Positions 27,607 through 36,816 are shown, counted from the stretch's first letter. The stretch is DNA of 64,000 nucleotides from Salipiger mangrovisoli (GCF_015223355.1 NZ_JADFFK010000016.1:1-64000), one strand, 5' to 3'. The notes: generated by a model not told the origin, from the sequence alone. Made by a program: numbers and translations.

Positions 27607-27831
27607 GCGTTTCGGTGCGGAGCGCAGTCGCCGGCGCGCACTGGCCTGTGCCGTGGCGGACCACGCTTATCGCTTCCCAAAAGCCGGATTCTCCTGTATG
27701 CGCGCCCCATCTGAGACGTGACGCCCCTGGCTCCCGGGCACATGCAAGAGGATAGGGAGCGGCGGCAATGGGGCCGCCATGCAAACGGGAGACCCGGAGG
27801 GCCGGGAGTGCTCCCTTACAGGATACGCTAC
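27607..27831 (+). promoter_or_regulatory. pnp leader region with hairpins
   Basis: These 225 bases precede pnp. Two short stems are visible: GGCGGC with GCCGCC around 27760-27779, and GGGAG with CTCCC around 27804-27815, the latter just before the AGGA binding site. In enterobacteria pnp autoregulates through an RNase III-cleaved leader hairpin; a similar role here is inferred from position only. Confidence 0.35.
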
Positions 27832-29973
27832 ATGTTCAACGTAACGACGAAATCCATGCAGTGGGGCGAGGAAACCCTCACCCTCGAGACCGGCAAGGTT
27901 GCCCGTCAGGCAGACGGCACCGTCATCGCCACCCTCGGCGAGACCTCGGTCATGGCCAACGTGACCTTCGCCAAGGAACCGAAGCCGGGTCAGGATTTCT
28001 TCCCGCTGACCGTCCACTACCAGGAAAAATACTACGCCGCGGGCAAGGTGCCCGGTGGCTTCTTCAAGCGCGAGGCGCGTCCGACCGAGAAAGAGACGCT
28101 GACCGCACGCCTGATCGACCGTCCGATCCGTCCGCTCTTCGTCCCCGGCTTCAAGCATGAAGTGCTGGTGATGTGCACCGTGCTGTCGCACGACCTGGTC
28201 AACGACCCCGACGTCGTGGCGATGATCGCCGCTTCGGCCGCGCTGACCATCTCGGGCGTGCCCTTCATGGGCCCGATCGCCGGCTGCCGCGTCGGCTTCA
28301 CCGATGGCGACTACGTGCTGAACCCGACCGTCGACGACATGCAGGGGCTGCGCAACAACCCCGATCAGCGTCTCGACCTCGTCGTCGCCGGCACCAAGGA
28401 CGCCGTGATGATGGTGGAATCGGAAGCCTACGAGCTGACCGAGGACGAGATGCTGGGCGCCGTGACCTTCGCGCACGCGCAGATCCAGCCGGTCATCGAC
28501 CTGATCATCGACCTGGCGGAATCCGCCGCGAAAGAGCCCTTCGACTTCCAGGCACCGGACTACTCGGAGCTGTTCGAAGTGGTGAAGGGCCTTGGCGAAG
28601 CCAAGATGAAGGCCGCCTACGCGATCACCGACAAGCAGGCGCGCGTCGCCGCCGTGTCGGCCGCGAAGGAAGAGATCAAGTCCCAGCTGAGCGAAGAGCA
28701 ACTCGAAGACGCGAACCTCGGTTCGGCGATCAAGAAGCTCGAGTCGGTCGTGCTGCGTTCGGACGTGGTGAAGAACAAGCGCCGCATCGACGGCCGCGCG
28801 CTCGACCAGGTTCGTCCGATCGTGTCGGAAACCTCGGTCCTGCCGCGCACCCACGGCTCGTCGCTGTTCACCCGCGGTGAAACCCAGGCGCTGGTCGTGA
28901 CCACGCTCGGCACCGGCGACGACGAGCAGATCATCGACGCTCTGCACGGCAACTTCCGCTCGAACTTCCTGCTGCACTACAACTTCCCGCCGTACTCGGT
29001 GGGTGAAGTGGGCCGCGTTGGCTCGCCGGGTCGCCGTGAAATCGGCCACGGCAAGCTGGCATGGCGCGCGCTGCAGGCCGTGCTGCCCGCACCGACCGAC
29101 TTCCCCTACACCATCCGCGTGGTGTCCGAGATCACCGAATCCAACGGCTCGTCCTCGATGGCCTCCGTCTGCGGCGGCTCGCTGTCGATGATGGATGCGG
29201 GTGTTCCGCTGAAGGCGCCGGTGGCCGGTGTGGCCATGGGCCTCGTGCTGGAAGACGACGGTGAGTATGCGGTGCTGACCGACATCCTCGGCGACGAGGA
29301 CCACCTCGGCGACATGGACTTCAAGGTCGCAGGCACCGAGAACGGCATCACCTCGCTGCAGATGGACATCAAGGTCGCGGGCATCACCCCCGAGATCATG
29401 AAGCAGGCGCTGGCACAGGCCAAGGACGGCCGGATGCACATCCTCGCCGAGATGGCCAAGGCGCTCACCGAAGCCGGTGAGTTCTCGGTCCACGCACCTC
29501 GCATCGAGACCATGCAGATCCCGACCGACAAGATCCGTGAAGTGATCGGCTCGGGCGGCAAGGTGATCCGCGAGATCGTCGAAGTGTCGGGCGCCAAGGT
29601 CGACATCAACGACGATGGCGTGATCAAGATCGCCTCGGCCAACGGTGAAGCCATCCAGAAGGCCTACGACATGATCTACTCGATCGTGGCGGAGCCGGAA
29701 GAGGGCTCGATCTACAAGGGCAAGGTCGTGAAGATCGTCGACTTCGGCGCCTTCGTGAACTTCTTCGGCAAGCGCGACGGCCTCGTGCACGTCAGCCAGA
29801 TCGAGAACCGCCGCCTGAACCATCCGTCGGATGTGCTGAAGGAAGGCCAGGAAGTCTACGTGAAGCTGCTTGGCTTCGATGATCGCGGCAAGGTGCGCCT
29901 CGCCATGAAGATGGTCGACCAGGAAACCGGCGAAGAGCTGGCAGCGGACAAGAAGGAAGAGACCGCGGAGTAA
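27832..29973 (+). CDS. pnp: Polyribonucleotide nucleotidyltransferase (PNPase)
   Basis: A 713-residue phosphorolytic 3'-to-5' exoribonuclease of the RNA degradosome. Two RNase PH domains (about 1-230 and 320-545) are joined by a helical domain, followed by a KH domain (about 555-615, I-G-x-G-G-K-V-I-R) and an S1 domain (about 622-692). AGGA before the ATG sets the start; a 38-codon upstream extension is not protein-like. Full length. Confidence 0.97.
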   Translation: MFNVTTKSMQWGEETLTLETGKVARQADGTVIATLGETSVMANVTFAKEPKPGQDFFPLTVHYQEKYYAAGKVPGGFFKREARPTEKETLTARLIDRPIRPLFVPGFKHEVLVMCTVLSHDLVNDPDVVAMIAASAALTISGVPFMGPIAGCRVGFTDGDYVLNPTVDDMQGLRNNPDQRLDLVVAGTKDAVMMVESEAYELTEDEMLGAVTFAHAQIQPVIDLIIDLAESAAKEPFDFQAPDYSELFEVVKGLGEAKMKAAYAITDKQARVAAVSAAKEEIKSQLSEEQLEDANLGSAIKKLESVVLRSDVVKNKRRIDGRALDQVRPIVSETSVLPRTHGSSLFTRGETQALVVTTLGTGDDEQIIDALHGNFRSNFLLHYNFPPYSVGEVGRVGSPGRREIGHGKLAWRALQAVLPAPTDFPYTIRVVSEITESNGSSSMASVCGGSLSMMDAGVPLKAPVAGVAMGLVLEDDGEYAVLTDILGDEDHLGDMDFKVAGTENGITSLQMDIKVAGITPEIMKQALAQAKDGRMHILAEMAKALTEAGEFSVHAPRIETMQIPTDKIREVIGSGGKVIREIVEVSGAKVDINDDGVIKIASANGEAIQKAYDMIYSIVAEPEEGSIYKGKVVKIVDFGAFVNFFGKRDGLVHVSQIENRRLNHPSDVLKEGQEVYVKLLGFDDRGKVRLAMKMVDQETGEELAADKKEETAE

Positions 29974-30003
29974 TCCGCGGCCTCGGCCACTTCTGAAAAA
30001 GCG

Positions 30004-30033
30004 AACGCCCCGGCCTTTCGGTCGGGGCGTTTT
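30004..30033. terminator. Bidirectional terminator between pnp and the unknown gene
   Basis: AACGCCCCGGCC pairs with GGTCGGGGCGTT (one G-T) around TTTC, followed by TT on the plus strand and preceded by AAAAA, which gives a U-run on the minus strand. Confidence 0.85.
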
Positions 30034-30061
30034 GCATCGGGCGTTGTCAGCGGGGGCCGGA

Positions 30062-30850
30062 TCAGTGCAGCAGGGCAGGGGTTCGCGGCTGGTCCAGCAC
30101 CAGTGACGAGGTGCCCGCGCCTGCCCAGAAGCCTTCGAGGAAGCGGGCCGGGTCGGCTTTCTGGCGCATCTCCTCGGTCAGCGCGAGCAGGCCGGTCACC
30201 TGGTCCTGTGACCAGCTCAGCAGCAGACCGGGTGCCGAGATCGCCGAGATCGGCGCATCCATCAGGGCAACCGGCGCCTCGTCGCGGTGGAAGGCTTCGA
30301 CCGGGCAGTCGAGCGACGAGGTTCGGGTCTCGTCCCAGAGCGTCACCTCGTCGAGGCCGAGCGCTTCCAGATAGGGCACCAGCATCGGTTCGAGCACCAG
30401 CGGCAGCCAGTCCTCCTCGGGCTTGTAGAGGCCCTCGTTGCGGCAATGGCGGGCGATCCTCGAGACCAGCGTGGCATCGAGGTCCGGCGGCTCGGCCCCG
30501 ATCACCCAGAGCCAGACCGTGCGCGCAAAGTGCCGGAAATCGCTGACACCAAGTGCCTGCGCAATCATGTCCCAGCGCACCGGCTGGCCGGTGGTCTTGA
30601 TGATCTCGTCGAACGCTTCCGGGGCCTGATCGGGTTGCGGGCCGCCAAGGCTCTCGAGCAACGCCTCCAGTTCCTGCGGCGTTGTCGCCTCACTGCGCAG
30701 CGGCCCCCAGGCGGTGGTCTCCGGCGTGAAGCCGGGCACGCGGAAGAAGGGGTTGAGCACTACGAAGACATGATCGTAGTCGCGCATCCACCAATGCAGC
30801 AGCTGCGCATTCATGTTGGGATGTTCGAGACGTCGTGGCGTGTCGGTCAA
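30062..30850 (-). CDS. Conserved protein of unknown function with a TTG start
   Basis: A 262-residue soluble protein I do not recognise. It begins T-D-T-P-R-R-L-E-H-P-N and carries an aromatic-rich N-terminal block (H-W-W-M-R-D-Y-D-H-V-F), with no signal peptide or membrane helix. I place the start at TTG (30848-30850) because AAAGGA lies seven bases upstream of it, while the ATG codons further in or out have no binding site. It faces pnp across a shared terminator. Confidence 0.6.
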   Translation of the reverse strand: MTDTPRRLEHPNMNAQLLHWWMRDYDHVFVVLNPFFRVPGFTPETTAWGPLRSEATTPQELEALLESLGGPQPDQAPEAFDEIIKTTGQPVRWDMIAQALGVSDFRHFARTVWLWVIGAEPPDLDATLVSRIARHCRNEGLYKPEEDWLPLVLEPMLVPYLEALGLDEVTLWDETRTSSLDCPVEAFHRDEAPVALMDAPISAISAPGLLLSWSQDQVTGLLALTEEMRQKADPARFLEGFWAGAGTSSLVLDQPRTPALLH

Positions 30851-31184
30851 GCTTGGTCCTTTCCGGCCGGAGCGCCGGGCTTCTATCATCTCTTGCAGCA
30901 CGAGCAAGCATCGGGGAGGGGCGCCAGCGAGGACGGAGAATCTCGCCCCTCGTTTCCGGTTTGTTAACGATTTTCGGCGCTGATCAAAAGAGCAAGCCGT
31001 CGTGCGACCACTCACGGAAACTGACGACCGGGTTGTTTGCGTTCCGAGCCCCGGATTGGGATGGCCGGAGTTCGGAACGCAGTTTGCAATCGAGCATCTT
31101 TCGCCCGCATTCCGGCGGCTTCTGCACGCGCTGCGCTTGGGTGACGTGGCGGCCTGCCGGTCATAACGTGACAGCCTGCCTGTC
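30851..31184. other. Gene-free stretch with an inverted repeat
   Basis: No gene is credible here. GCGTTCCGA (31039-31047) and TCGGAACGC (31072-31080) are perfect complements around a 24-base centre that itself contains CCGG/CCGG, giving a long hairpin or an operator-like site. The rest shows nothing I can name; the promoter of the TTG-start gene should lie near its left end. Confidence 0.35.
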
Positions 31185-31304
31185 AAAAAAAGGCCGGGCT
31201 CGAAGCCCGGCCCAGTCCAACAGGGAGGTGCATGTGATGACCCGCACATGCCACGGGAACTCAAAATGTGCCTCGGTCAGGAGACCTATCCAAAAGGCTA
31301 GGTC
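31185..31304 (-). ncRNA. Candidate three-hairpin small RNA with anti-Shine-Dalgarno linker
   Basis: On the minus strand three stems follow each other: GACCTA/TAGGTC (31304-31283), GCATGTG/CACATGC (31251-31230) and GGCCGGGCT/AGCCCGGCC (31212-31192), the last followed by seven U (31191-31185), a strong intrinsic terminator. The linker between the second and third stems reads ACCTCCCTGTTGG, complementary to ribosome binding sites. A perfect TTGACA occurs upstream (31329-31324) but with no good -10 at 17 bases, so the RNA may instead be cut from the 3' untranslated region of the response regulator, whose gene ends at 31393. Confidence 0.5.
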
Positions 31305-31392
31305 AGAGTATCACCAAGTACAGTGTCAACCAATGGGCGAGCGGATTTTGATTGGCGAAAAACCGCTATCACGTGACATTTCCGCCGATTCT

Positions 31393-32079
31393 TCAGGCGA
31401 CGAGGCGATAACCCCCGGATTCCGTGACCAAAATGCGGGCGTTGGAAGGATCGGGCTCGATTTTCTGGCGCAGGCGGTAGATGTGGGTTTCGAGCGTGTG
31501 GGTTGTCACGCCCGCATTGTAGCCCCAGACCTCGTGCAGCAGAATCTCGCGCGGGACCACGCCTTCGGTCGAGCGGTAGAGGAACTTGAGGATGTTCGTT
31601 TCTTTCTCGGTCAGGCGGATCTTGCGGTCGTCCTCGGTCACCAGGAGCTTCATCGACGGCTTGAACGTGTAAGGCCCGACGGTAAAGACCGCATCCTCGG
31701 ATTGCTCGTGCTGGCGCAGCTGCGCGCGGATCCGTGCCAGCAGCACGGGGAACTTGAAGGGCTTGGTCACATAGTCGTTCGCGCCCGCGTCGAGGCCGAG
31801 AATCGTGTCGGCGTCGGTGTCATGCCCGGTAAGCATGAGGATCGGCGATTTGACCCCCTGCTTGCGCATCAACTTGCAAAGCTCGCGGCCGTCGGTGTCG
31901 GGCAGACCGACGTCGAGGATGAGCAGGTCGTAGACCTGTTCCTTCACCCGCGCCATGGCTGCAGCGCCGGTCTCGGCCTCGAAGACTTCGAAATCCTCGG
32001 TCATGACCAGCTGTTCGGCCAGCGCCTCGCGCAGGTCGTCGTCGTCGTCCACCAGCAGGATATTCTTGATCTGGGCCAT
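31393..32079 (-). CDS. OmpR-family response regulator
   Basis: A 228-residue two-component regulator: receiver domain about 6-120 with acidic pocket D-D-D-D-D at 11-15, phosphoacceptor Asp56 (L-I-L-D-V) and conserved Lys near 106, then a winged-helix domain (about 133-227) with L-T-E-K-E-T-N-I-L-K. It resembles the essential CenR-type regulators of alphaproteobacteria, but I cannot be sure. No histidine kinase is adjacent. The protein starts at M-A-Q-I-K-N with GAGAGG upstream. It is divergent from ribA. Confidence 0.85.
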   Translation of the reverse strand: MAQIKNILLVDDDDDLREALAEQLVMTEDFEVFEAETGAAAMARVKEQVYDLLILDVGLPDTDGRELCKLMRKQGVKSPILMLTGHDTDADTILGLDAGANDYVTKPFKFPVLLARIRAQLRQHEQSEDAVFTVGPYTFKPSMKLLVTEDDRKIRLTEKETNILKFLYRSTEGVVPREILLHEVWGYNAGVTTHTLETHIYRLRQKIEPDPSNARILVTESGGYRLVA

Positions 32080-32293
32080 CTGCCTCTCCGTCTTAGCGCC
32101 GTCCGTGTCTTGCTGGACCACATGTAAGCGCAGGGGGGGACAAACAAGTTTTGCTGCAGGGTTCTCACGCTCTCGTGTTGCGCGCAGGCTTTTGTTACAG
32201 GAACGAAGCTGCTTTGTTTCAGCGCCTTTCCGGGCTGGCTGGTCCGGGTGTACCATCCGCCCGGTTTGCCGCGGCCAAGACAGGAAGACGCCG

Positions 32294-33385
32294 ATGTCCC
32301 TCGCGCCCGATCTCGGAGAACTGCTCGCCCGTGCCCGTGCCGACCTGCGCATGGGGGTGCCGGTGGTCCTGAAGGCGGCGCAGGGCGGTGCGCTGGTGGT
32401 GGCGGCCGAGACGGTCTCGGCGGCGCGGCTGGCCGTGATGCGCGCGCTTGGCGGAGAGCTCGACCTGGCGATCACCGCGCGCCGGGCCGAGACGTTGAAG
32501 GCGCGGGCCTATGACGGCGACCTGGCACGGGTGATCCTGCCCGGCGATGCCGGGCTGCAGTGGGTGCAATCCATCGCCGATCCGGCGGATGACCTGGCCG
32601 CGCCGATGAAGGGTCCGCTGGCGACGCGCCGCGGCGGCGATACCGGGCTGCACCGGCTGGCGATCACCCTGGTGAAGTCGGCGCGGCTGCTGCCCGCGGC
32701 GCTGATCCTGCCACTGGACGACGCAGAGGCTTTCGCGCGGGGCGAGATGCTGACGGTGGTCGAGGCCGACCCCGCGGGGCCCTACATGCTGACGCTGGCG
32801 CGGCTCGACCACGTGGTCTCGGCCAAGGTGCCGCTGCGCGCGGCGCAGAACGCCCGGCTGCACATCTTCCGGCCCGAGGACGGCTCGGATGAGCATTACG
32901 CCATCGAGATAGGCCGCCCCGACCGCTCCAAGCCGGTGCTCTCGCGGCTGCATTCGGCCTGTTTCACCGGCGATCTCCTGGGGTCTTTGAAATGCGATTG
33001 CGGCCCGCAGCTCAATGCCGCGCTGGCGCAGATGGGCGAGGAGGGGGCGGGCGTTCTGCTCTACCTCAACCAGGAGGGGCGGGGCATCGGGCTCGCGAAC
33101 AAGATGCGCGCCTACGCCTTGCAGGACCAGGGCTTCGATACGGTCGAGGCAAACCACCGGCTGGGCTTCGAGGATGACGAGCGCGACTTCCGCCTTGGCG
33201 CCGAGATCCTGCGCAAGATGGGCTTCGGCGCGGTGCGGCTGCTGACCAACAACCCCAACAAGATGGCAATGATGGAGCGCTGCGGCATCAGCGTCGCCGA
33301 GCGGGTGCCGCTGAAGGTGGGGCTGAACGCCTACAACGAGCGCTACCTCGCCACCAAGGCCGAGAAGTCGGGGCACCTGCTGTGA
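32294..33385 (+). CDS. ribA: GTP cyclohydrolase II with a degenerate RibB-like N-terminus
   Basis: A 363-residue enzyme for the first step of riboflavin synthesis. The C-terminal half (about 165-363) has the zinc-binding C-F-T-G-D-L-L-G-S-L-K-C-D-C-G and the G-R-G-I-G-L motif of GTP cyclohydrolase II. The first 160 residues occupy the place of the dihydroxybutanone-phosphate synthase domain but lack its acidic D-x-E-D-R-E-x-E-G motif, so that activity is not expected. Start by GGAAG before the ATG. Its end overlaps the YkuD-domain gene by four bases. Confidence 0.88.
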   Translation: MSLAPDLGELLARARADLRMGVPVVLKAAQGGALVVAAETVSAARLAVMRALGGELDLAITARRAETLKARAYDGDLARVILPGDAGLQWVQSIADPADDLAAPMKGPLATRRGGDTGLHRLAITLVKSARLLPAALILPLDDAEAFARGEMLTVVEADPAGPYMLTLARLDHVVSAKVPLRAAQNARLHIFRPEDGSDEHYAIEIGRPDRSKPVLSRLHSACFTGDLLGSLKCDCGPQLNAALAQMGEEGAGVLLYLNQEGRGIGLANKMRAYALQDQGFDTVEANHRLGFEDDERDFRLGAEILRKMGFGAVRLLTNNPNKMAMMERCGISVAERVPLKVGLNAYNERYLATKAEKSGHLL

Positions 33386-33915
33386 GCGGTGCGGTGTCGC
33401 CGGGTGATCTGGTGCTGACCCGCGCCGGCCTGCGCTTCGCGGGGCGGACATGGCCCTGTGTCATCGGTCGCGGTGGCGTGCGTGCCGGCAAGCGCGAGGG
33501 CGATGGCGCGACTCCGGTGGGCGTGCACCGGGTGGTCGCCATGCTCTACCGGCCCGACCGCATGGCGCGGCCCGCCTTCTGGGCCGAGCCGATCCGGCCG
33601 CGCGACCTCTGGTGCGACGACAGCGCCTCGGCTGCCTACAACCAGCTGGTGCGTGCGCCCTTCGCGCCGAGCCACGAGACGCTGCGCCGGGCCGACCCGC
33701 TTTATGACCTGGTGCTGATCACCGACTGGAACTGGCCCGAGGCCGAACCCGGCCGCGGCTCGGCGATCTTCCTGCACCAATGGCGGCGTCCGGGCTATCC
33801 GACCGCGGGCTGCGTCGGCTTCGCGCCGTCGGACCTGCGCGAGATCGCCGGGCGGATGCAGCCGGGGGCGCGGCTGGTGGTGCCGGTGCCGTTGGACGGC
33901 TGGCGCGCGGGCTGA
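33382..33915 (+). CDS. YkuD-type L,D-transpeptidase
   Basis: A 177-residue protein consisting of an L,D-transpeptidase catalytic domain. The signature is I-F-L-H-Q-W-R-R-P-G-Y-P-T-A-G-C-V-G-F (about 133-151) with the conserved His and catalytic Cys. Members cross-link peptidoglycan or attach proteins to it. No signal peptide is evident, which is odd for a cell-wall enzyme; cytosolic peptide or cell-wall recycling substrates are possible. It starts with GTG inside the end of ribA, so translation is coupled. Confidence 0.8.
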   Translation: MSGAVSPGDLVLTRAGLRFAGRTWPCVIGRGGVRAGKREGDGATPVGVHRVVAMLYRPDRMARPAFWAEPIRPRDLWCDDSASAAYNQLVRAPFAPSHETLRRADPLYDLVLITDWNWPEAEPGRGSAIFLHQWRRPGYPTAGCVGFAPSDLREIAGRMQPGARLVVPVPLDGWRAG

Positions 33916-33947
33916 GCGCGCGCGGCACGGCCCGAACCCGCCGAGCC

Positions 33948-33999
33948 GCGGGGGTTTCACACCCCCGCACCCCCGTGGGATATTTCCGCCTAGAAGAAG
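33948..33999 (+). repeat. Dispersed intergenic repeat, copy B
   Basis: A hairpin (GCGGGGGT with its complement ACCCCCGC), then ACCCCCG, GGGATATTT and CCTAGAAGAA. It lies about 30 bases after the YkuD gene, between two convergent genes. Same plan and orientation as copies D and E. Confidence 0.65.
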
Positions 34000-34040
34000 C
34001 CAGGCCCGCGCGGGCGGGAGGGGGCGCGGCCAAGGCGGTG

Positions 34041-35204
34041 TCAGGCCGCGAGGCTGCGCGCGACGCCTTCGAGCATGCCGAGGCATTGCGCGAGCTGGCC
34101 ACGGGTGACGAACTCGTCGGGTTTATGGGCCTGGGCGATCTCGCCGGGGCCGCAGACGACCACCGACATGCCCATCTGCTGGAACAGCCCGGCCTCGGTC
34201 CCGAAGGGCACCACGTCGGCGGACGTGCTGCCGGTGAGGCGGCAGATCAGGTCGCGCGCCGCGTTTTCCGCCATCGGGATCAGCCCCGAGACCTCGCCGA
34301 TCACCTCGGTGGTGATCTCGGCCGAGGGGTGGATGGCGCGCATGGCGGGCAGCAACTCCTGCGCGACGCACCGGGCCAGCGCCTCCTTGACGAAGTCGGC
34401 GTCGCCGGGCTGGACCGGGCGCATTTCCCAGTCGATCTCGGCCTTGCCGGGGATGACGTTATGCGCGGCGCCCCCGGCAAGGCGGCCGATGTTCACCGTT
34501 GTCCAGGGCGGATCGAAGCGGCTGTCCCGCGGGGCGCGAGTCTTCAGCGCCTCGGCGAGGTCCATCAGCCTCTGGGCATAGCGCAGCGCGTAGAGCACGG
34601 CGTTGACGCCCCGGTCGGGGGCCGAGCCGTGACCCTCGAGCCCGGAGAAGCGCGTGGTGTACTCGCAGCAGCCCTTGTGGCCCTCGATCAGCCGCATGCC
34701 GGTGGGCTCGCCGATGATCGCCATGCGCGGCGCGTAGCCGCGGCGTTGCAGTTCGGGCACCAAGGCGCGGGCGCCGAGGCAGCCGACCTCTTCGTCATGG
34801 GTGAAGCACAGGTGCAGTGGCCGGCGCAGGGCCATCTGCGACACCGGCCCGGCCAGCGCCAGGGCGGCGGCGATGAAGCCCTTCATGTCGCAGCTGCCGC
34901 GGCCGTAGAGACGGTCGCCCCGCTCCGCCAGGGTGAAGGGGTCGCTGCTCCAGTCCTGGTCGGTCACCGGCACCACGTCGGTATGGCCCGAGAGCACCAC
35001 GCCGCCCGGCACGTCGGGGCCGAGCGTGGCGAAGAGGTTGGCCTTTGTCCCGGAGCCGTCCCGCAGGATCTCGACCTTCGCGCCGAGGTGTTCGAGCTGG
35101 TCGCCGATCATCGCGATCATCGCGAGATTGCTCTCGCTCGAAACCGTCGGGCAGGCGATCAGGTCCCCGAGGTGCGCCTCGGTAGCGGGAAGAAGGGAGC
35201 TCAT
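34041..35204 (-). CDS. argE: ArgE-like M20 deacetylase
   Basis: A 387-residue zinc-dependent amidohydrolase of the acetylornithine deacetylase type. Metal-site motifs are in place: S-G-H-T-D-V-V-P-V near 73, G-S-C-D-M-K-G-F near 108, D-E-E-V-G-C near 141, G-E-P-T near 166, with a lid/dimerisation domain about 180-290. It removes N-acetyl groups from acetylornithine or a related acetylated diamino acid. Its start overlaps the stop of the DoeA-like hydrolase by four bases, so the two act in one pathway; acetyl-diaminobutyrate from ectoine is a candidate substrate (inference). Confidence 0.8.
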   Translation of the reverse strand: MSSLLPATEAHLGDLIACPTVSSESNLAMIAMIGDQLEHLGAKVEILRDGSGTKANLFATLGPDVPGGVVLSGHTDVVPVTDQDWSSDPFTLAERGDRLYGRGSCDMKGFIAAALALAGPVSQMALRRPLHLCFTHDEEVGCLGARALVPELQRRGYAPRMAIIGEPTGMRLIEGHKGCCEYTTRFSGLEGHGSAPDRGVNAVLYALRYAQRLMDLAEALKTRAPRDSRFDPPWTTVNIGRLAGGAAHNVIPGKAEIDWEMRPVQPGDADFVKEALARCVAQELLPAMRAIHPSAEITTEVIGEVSGLIPMAENAARDLICRLTGSTSADVVPFGTEAGLFQQMGMSVVVCGPGEIAQAHKPDEFVTRGQLAQCLGMLEGVARSLAA

Positions 35205-36394
35205 GGTTTCACGAAAAGCTGGCGGGGACGGTCACAGAAGCATTCGGCGGGACCGCTCTCGGTGATCAGGATGGACTCGGTGATCTCGAGGCCCCAGTCG
35301 GTCATCCACAGGCCGGGCATAAAGTGGAAGGTCATCCCCGGTTGCAGCTCGGTCTCGTCCTCGGAGCGCAGCGAAATGGTGCGCTCGCCCCAGTCGGGCG
35401 GGTAGGAGAGGCCAATCGGGTAGCCGCAGCGCGCGCCGCGCTCGATCCCGGCGCGCTCCAGCGGCGCGGCCAGCGCATTGGCAATGTCGCAGGCGCGGTT
35501 GCCGGCGCGGGCGGCCTCCAGCCCGGCCTCCAGCCCCTCGACCAGCGCGGCTTCGGCGCGGCGGATGAATTCGGGCGGGGTGCCGAGGAAGATCGAACGG
35601 CAGAACGGCGCGTGGTAGCGGCGGTAGCAGCCGGCGATCTCGAAGAAGGTCGCCTCGCCGCTGCGGAAGGGCTGGCCGTCCCAGGTGAGATGCGGCGCGG
35701 CGGCATCCGAGCCCGAGGGCAGCAGCGGCACGATGGCGGCATAGTCCCCCCAATGGCCGTCGGCACCGCGGATGGCGTCGCGCTGGATTTCGGCAACGAC
35801 CTCGTTCTTCGGGATGCCGGGCTCGACCCGTTCGAGCAGCCCGTCGACGATTTTCTCCGAGATCCGCGCGGCGCGGCGCAGGAAGGCGATCTCCTCCGGC
35901 GACTTGATGCCGCGCTGCCAGTTGACCAGCGCCGTGGCATCGGAGAACTGCGCCTGCGGAAGGGTTTCGGCCAATGTCGCGAACGCCTTGGCGGAGAAAT
36001 AGTAGTTGTCCATCTCGACGCCGATGCGCGCCTTTTCCAGCCCGGCGCCGGCCATGCGCACGGCAAGGTCGGTCATCGGGTGACGCTCGACCGACTGCAC
36101 GTAATTGTCGGCGTAGCCCCAGACGTTGTCGTCCTCCATCCAGACGGTGCGCAGCGCGCCGTTGCAGTCCTGCGCGCGGCCCCACCAGACCGGATCGGCG
36201 TCATGGCGCAACAGCACGCCCTGGTGGACGTAGAACGACCAGCCGTCATAGCCGGTGAGCCAGGCCATATTCGACGGATCGGTGATCCAGAGCGCATCGA
36301 GACCGGCGGTCTCCATGGCCTTGCGGGTGAGAGACAGGCGGCGCGCATATTCCGCTGCCGAGAACGGGAGATCCTTGGAAAACTTCTGTATCAT
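35201..36394 (-). CDS. M24-family hydrolase, DoeA/ectoine hydrolase-like
   Basis: A 397-residue creatinase/aminopeptidase P-fold protein. The N-terminal creatinase-like domain (1-150) has D-P-S-N-M-A-W-L-T-G-Y-D-G-W-S-F-Y-V-H, a stretch I associate with ectoine hydrolase DoeA, and the length (about 399 in Halomonas) agrees. The C-terminal pita-bread domain (160-397) keeps H-A-P-F-C-R-S but lacks the full set of metal ligands of true prolidases, as DoeA does. It overlaps an ArgE-like deacetylase. Usual ectoine genes (doeB, doeC, doeD, AsnC regulator) are not nearby, so the substrate stays open. Confidence 0.65.
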   Translation of the reverse strand: MIQKFSKDLPFSAAEYARRLSLTRKAMETAGLDALWITDPSNMAWLTGYDGWSFYVHQGVLLRHDADPVWWGRAQDCNGALRTVWMEDDNVWGYADNYVQSVERHPMTDLAVRMAGAGLEKARIGVEMDNYYFSAKAFATLAETLPQAQFSDATALVNWQRGIKSPEEIAFLRRAARISEKIVDGLLERVEPGIPKNEVVAEIQRDAIRGADGHWGDYAAIVPLLPSGSDAAAPHLTWDGQPFRSGEATFFEIAGCYRRYHAPFCRSIFLGTPPEFIRRAEAALVEGLEAGLEAARAGNRACDIANALAAPLERAGIERGARCGYPIGLSYPPDWGERTISLRSEDETELQPGMTFHFMPGLWMTDWGLEITESILITESGPAECFCDRPRQLFVKP

Positions 36395-36816
36395 GACCCT
36401 CACCTTGTCGCCTTCGCAGCCAGATGACCGCATTTGCACAGGCACAACGCGCCCGAATACGACCTGTTTCGGTCGCCCTGCGTAGCGATTGACGCTTTTT
36501 CTCGCAGATGCTCGGGAAACGGGCGATCGCTGGCGGGAATGCAGGGCGCGCGGAAACGATTCTGCGACGAAATTCGGCATCGCGGATCAGGAACGCCATC
36601 TCCGGACCCAACGTCAGGCGCGGGAGATCGGCCTGAATAAATCTGTGTCACGCCGATTTTTCACCGCAAAGAGCCGTATTTGTGCCCGAAGGTTTCGCAG
36701 TGGCGCGAATCTCTTCGTGTTGGCGGCAACATGGTTGCAACGTGGGTCCGGACGCGTTTTTATCTGTCTCAAGACAGCGGAGAAAAATCCGCGGAACACA
36801 CAATGGGGAGCCGGAT
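36395..36816. promoter_or_regulatory. Divergent promoter region between DoeA-like gene and ABC transporter
   Basis: A 422-base region without a gene. It includes the palindrome GTTGCAAC (36734-36741) within CATGGTTGCAACGTG, and a small stem CTGTC/GACAG near 36765. The plus-strand side ends in GGGGAG (36805-36810) that serves a TTG start. Which element controls the two divergent operons cannot be told. Confidence 0.35.

Noticed and set aside
27667-29823. A 718-codon minus-strand frame antisense to pnp
   Set aside because: H/D/R/L-rich composition typical of the complement of a GC-rich gene; pnp is unmistakable.
31294-31329. A complete sigma-70 promoter (TTGACA plus -10) for the small-RNA candidate
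   Set aside because: TTGACA is perfect, but the hexamer 17 bases downstream reads CTGACC and the best TA-rich hexamer is only about 11-13 bases away, so I do not call a promoter.
31235-32127. Plus-strand frame starting after GGGAGG with GTG-ATG near 31234
   Set aside because: The GGGAGG is the complement of the small RNA's CCTCCC linker, and the frame runs antisense through the whole response regulator gene; its protein is not family-like.
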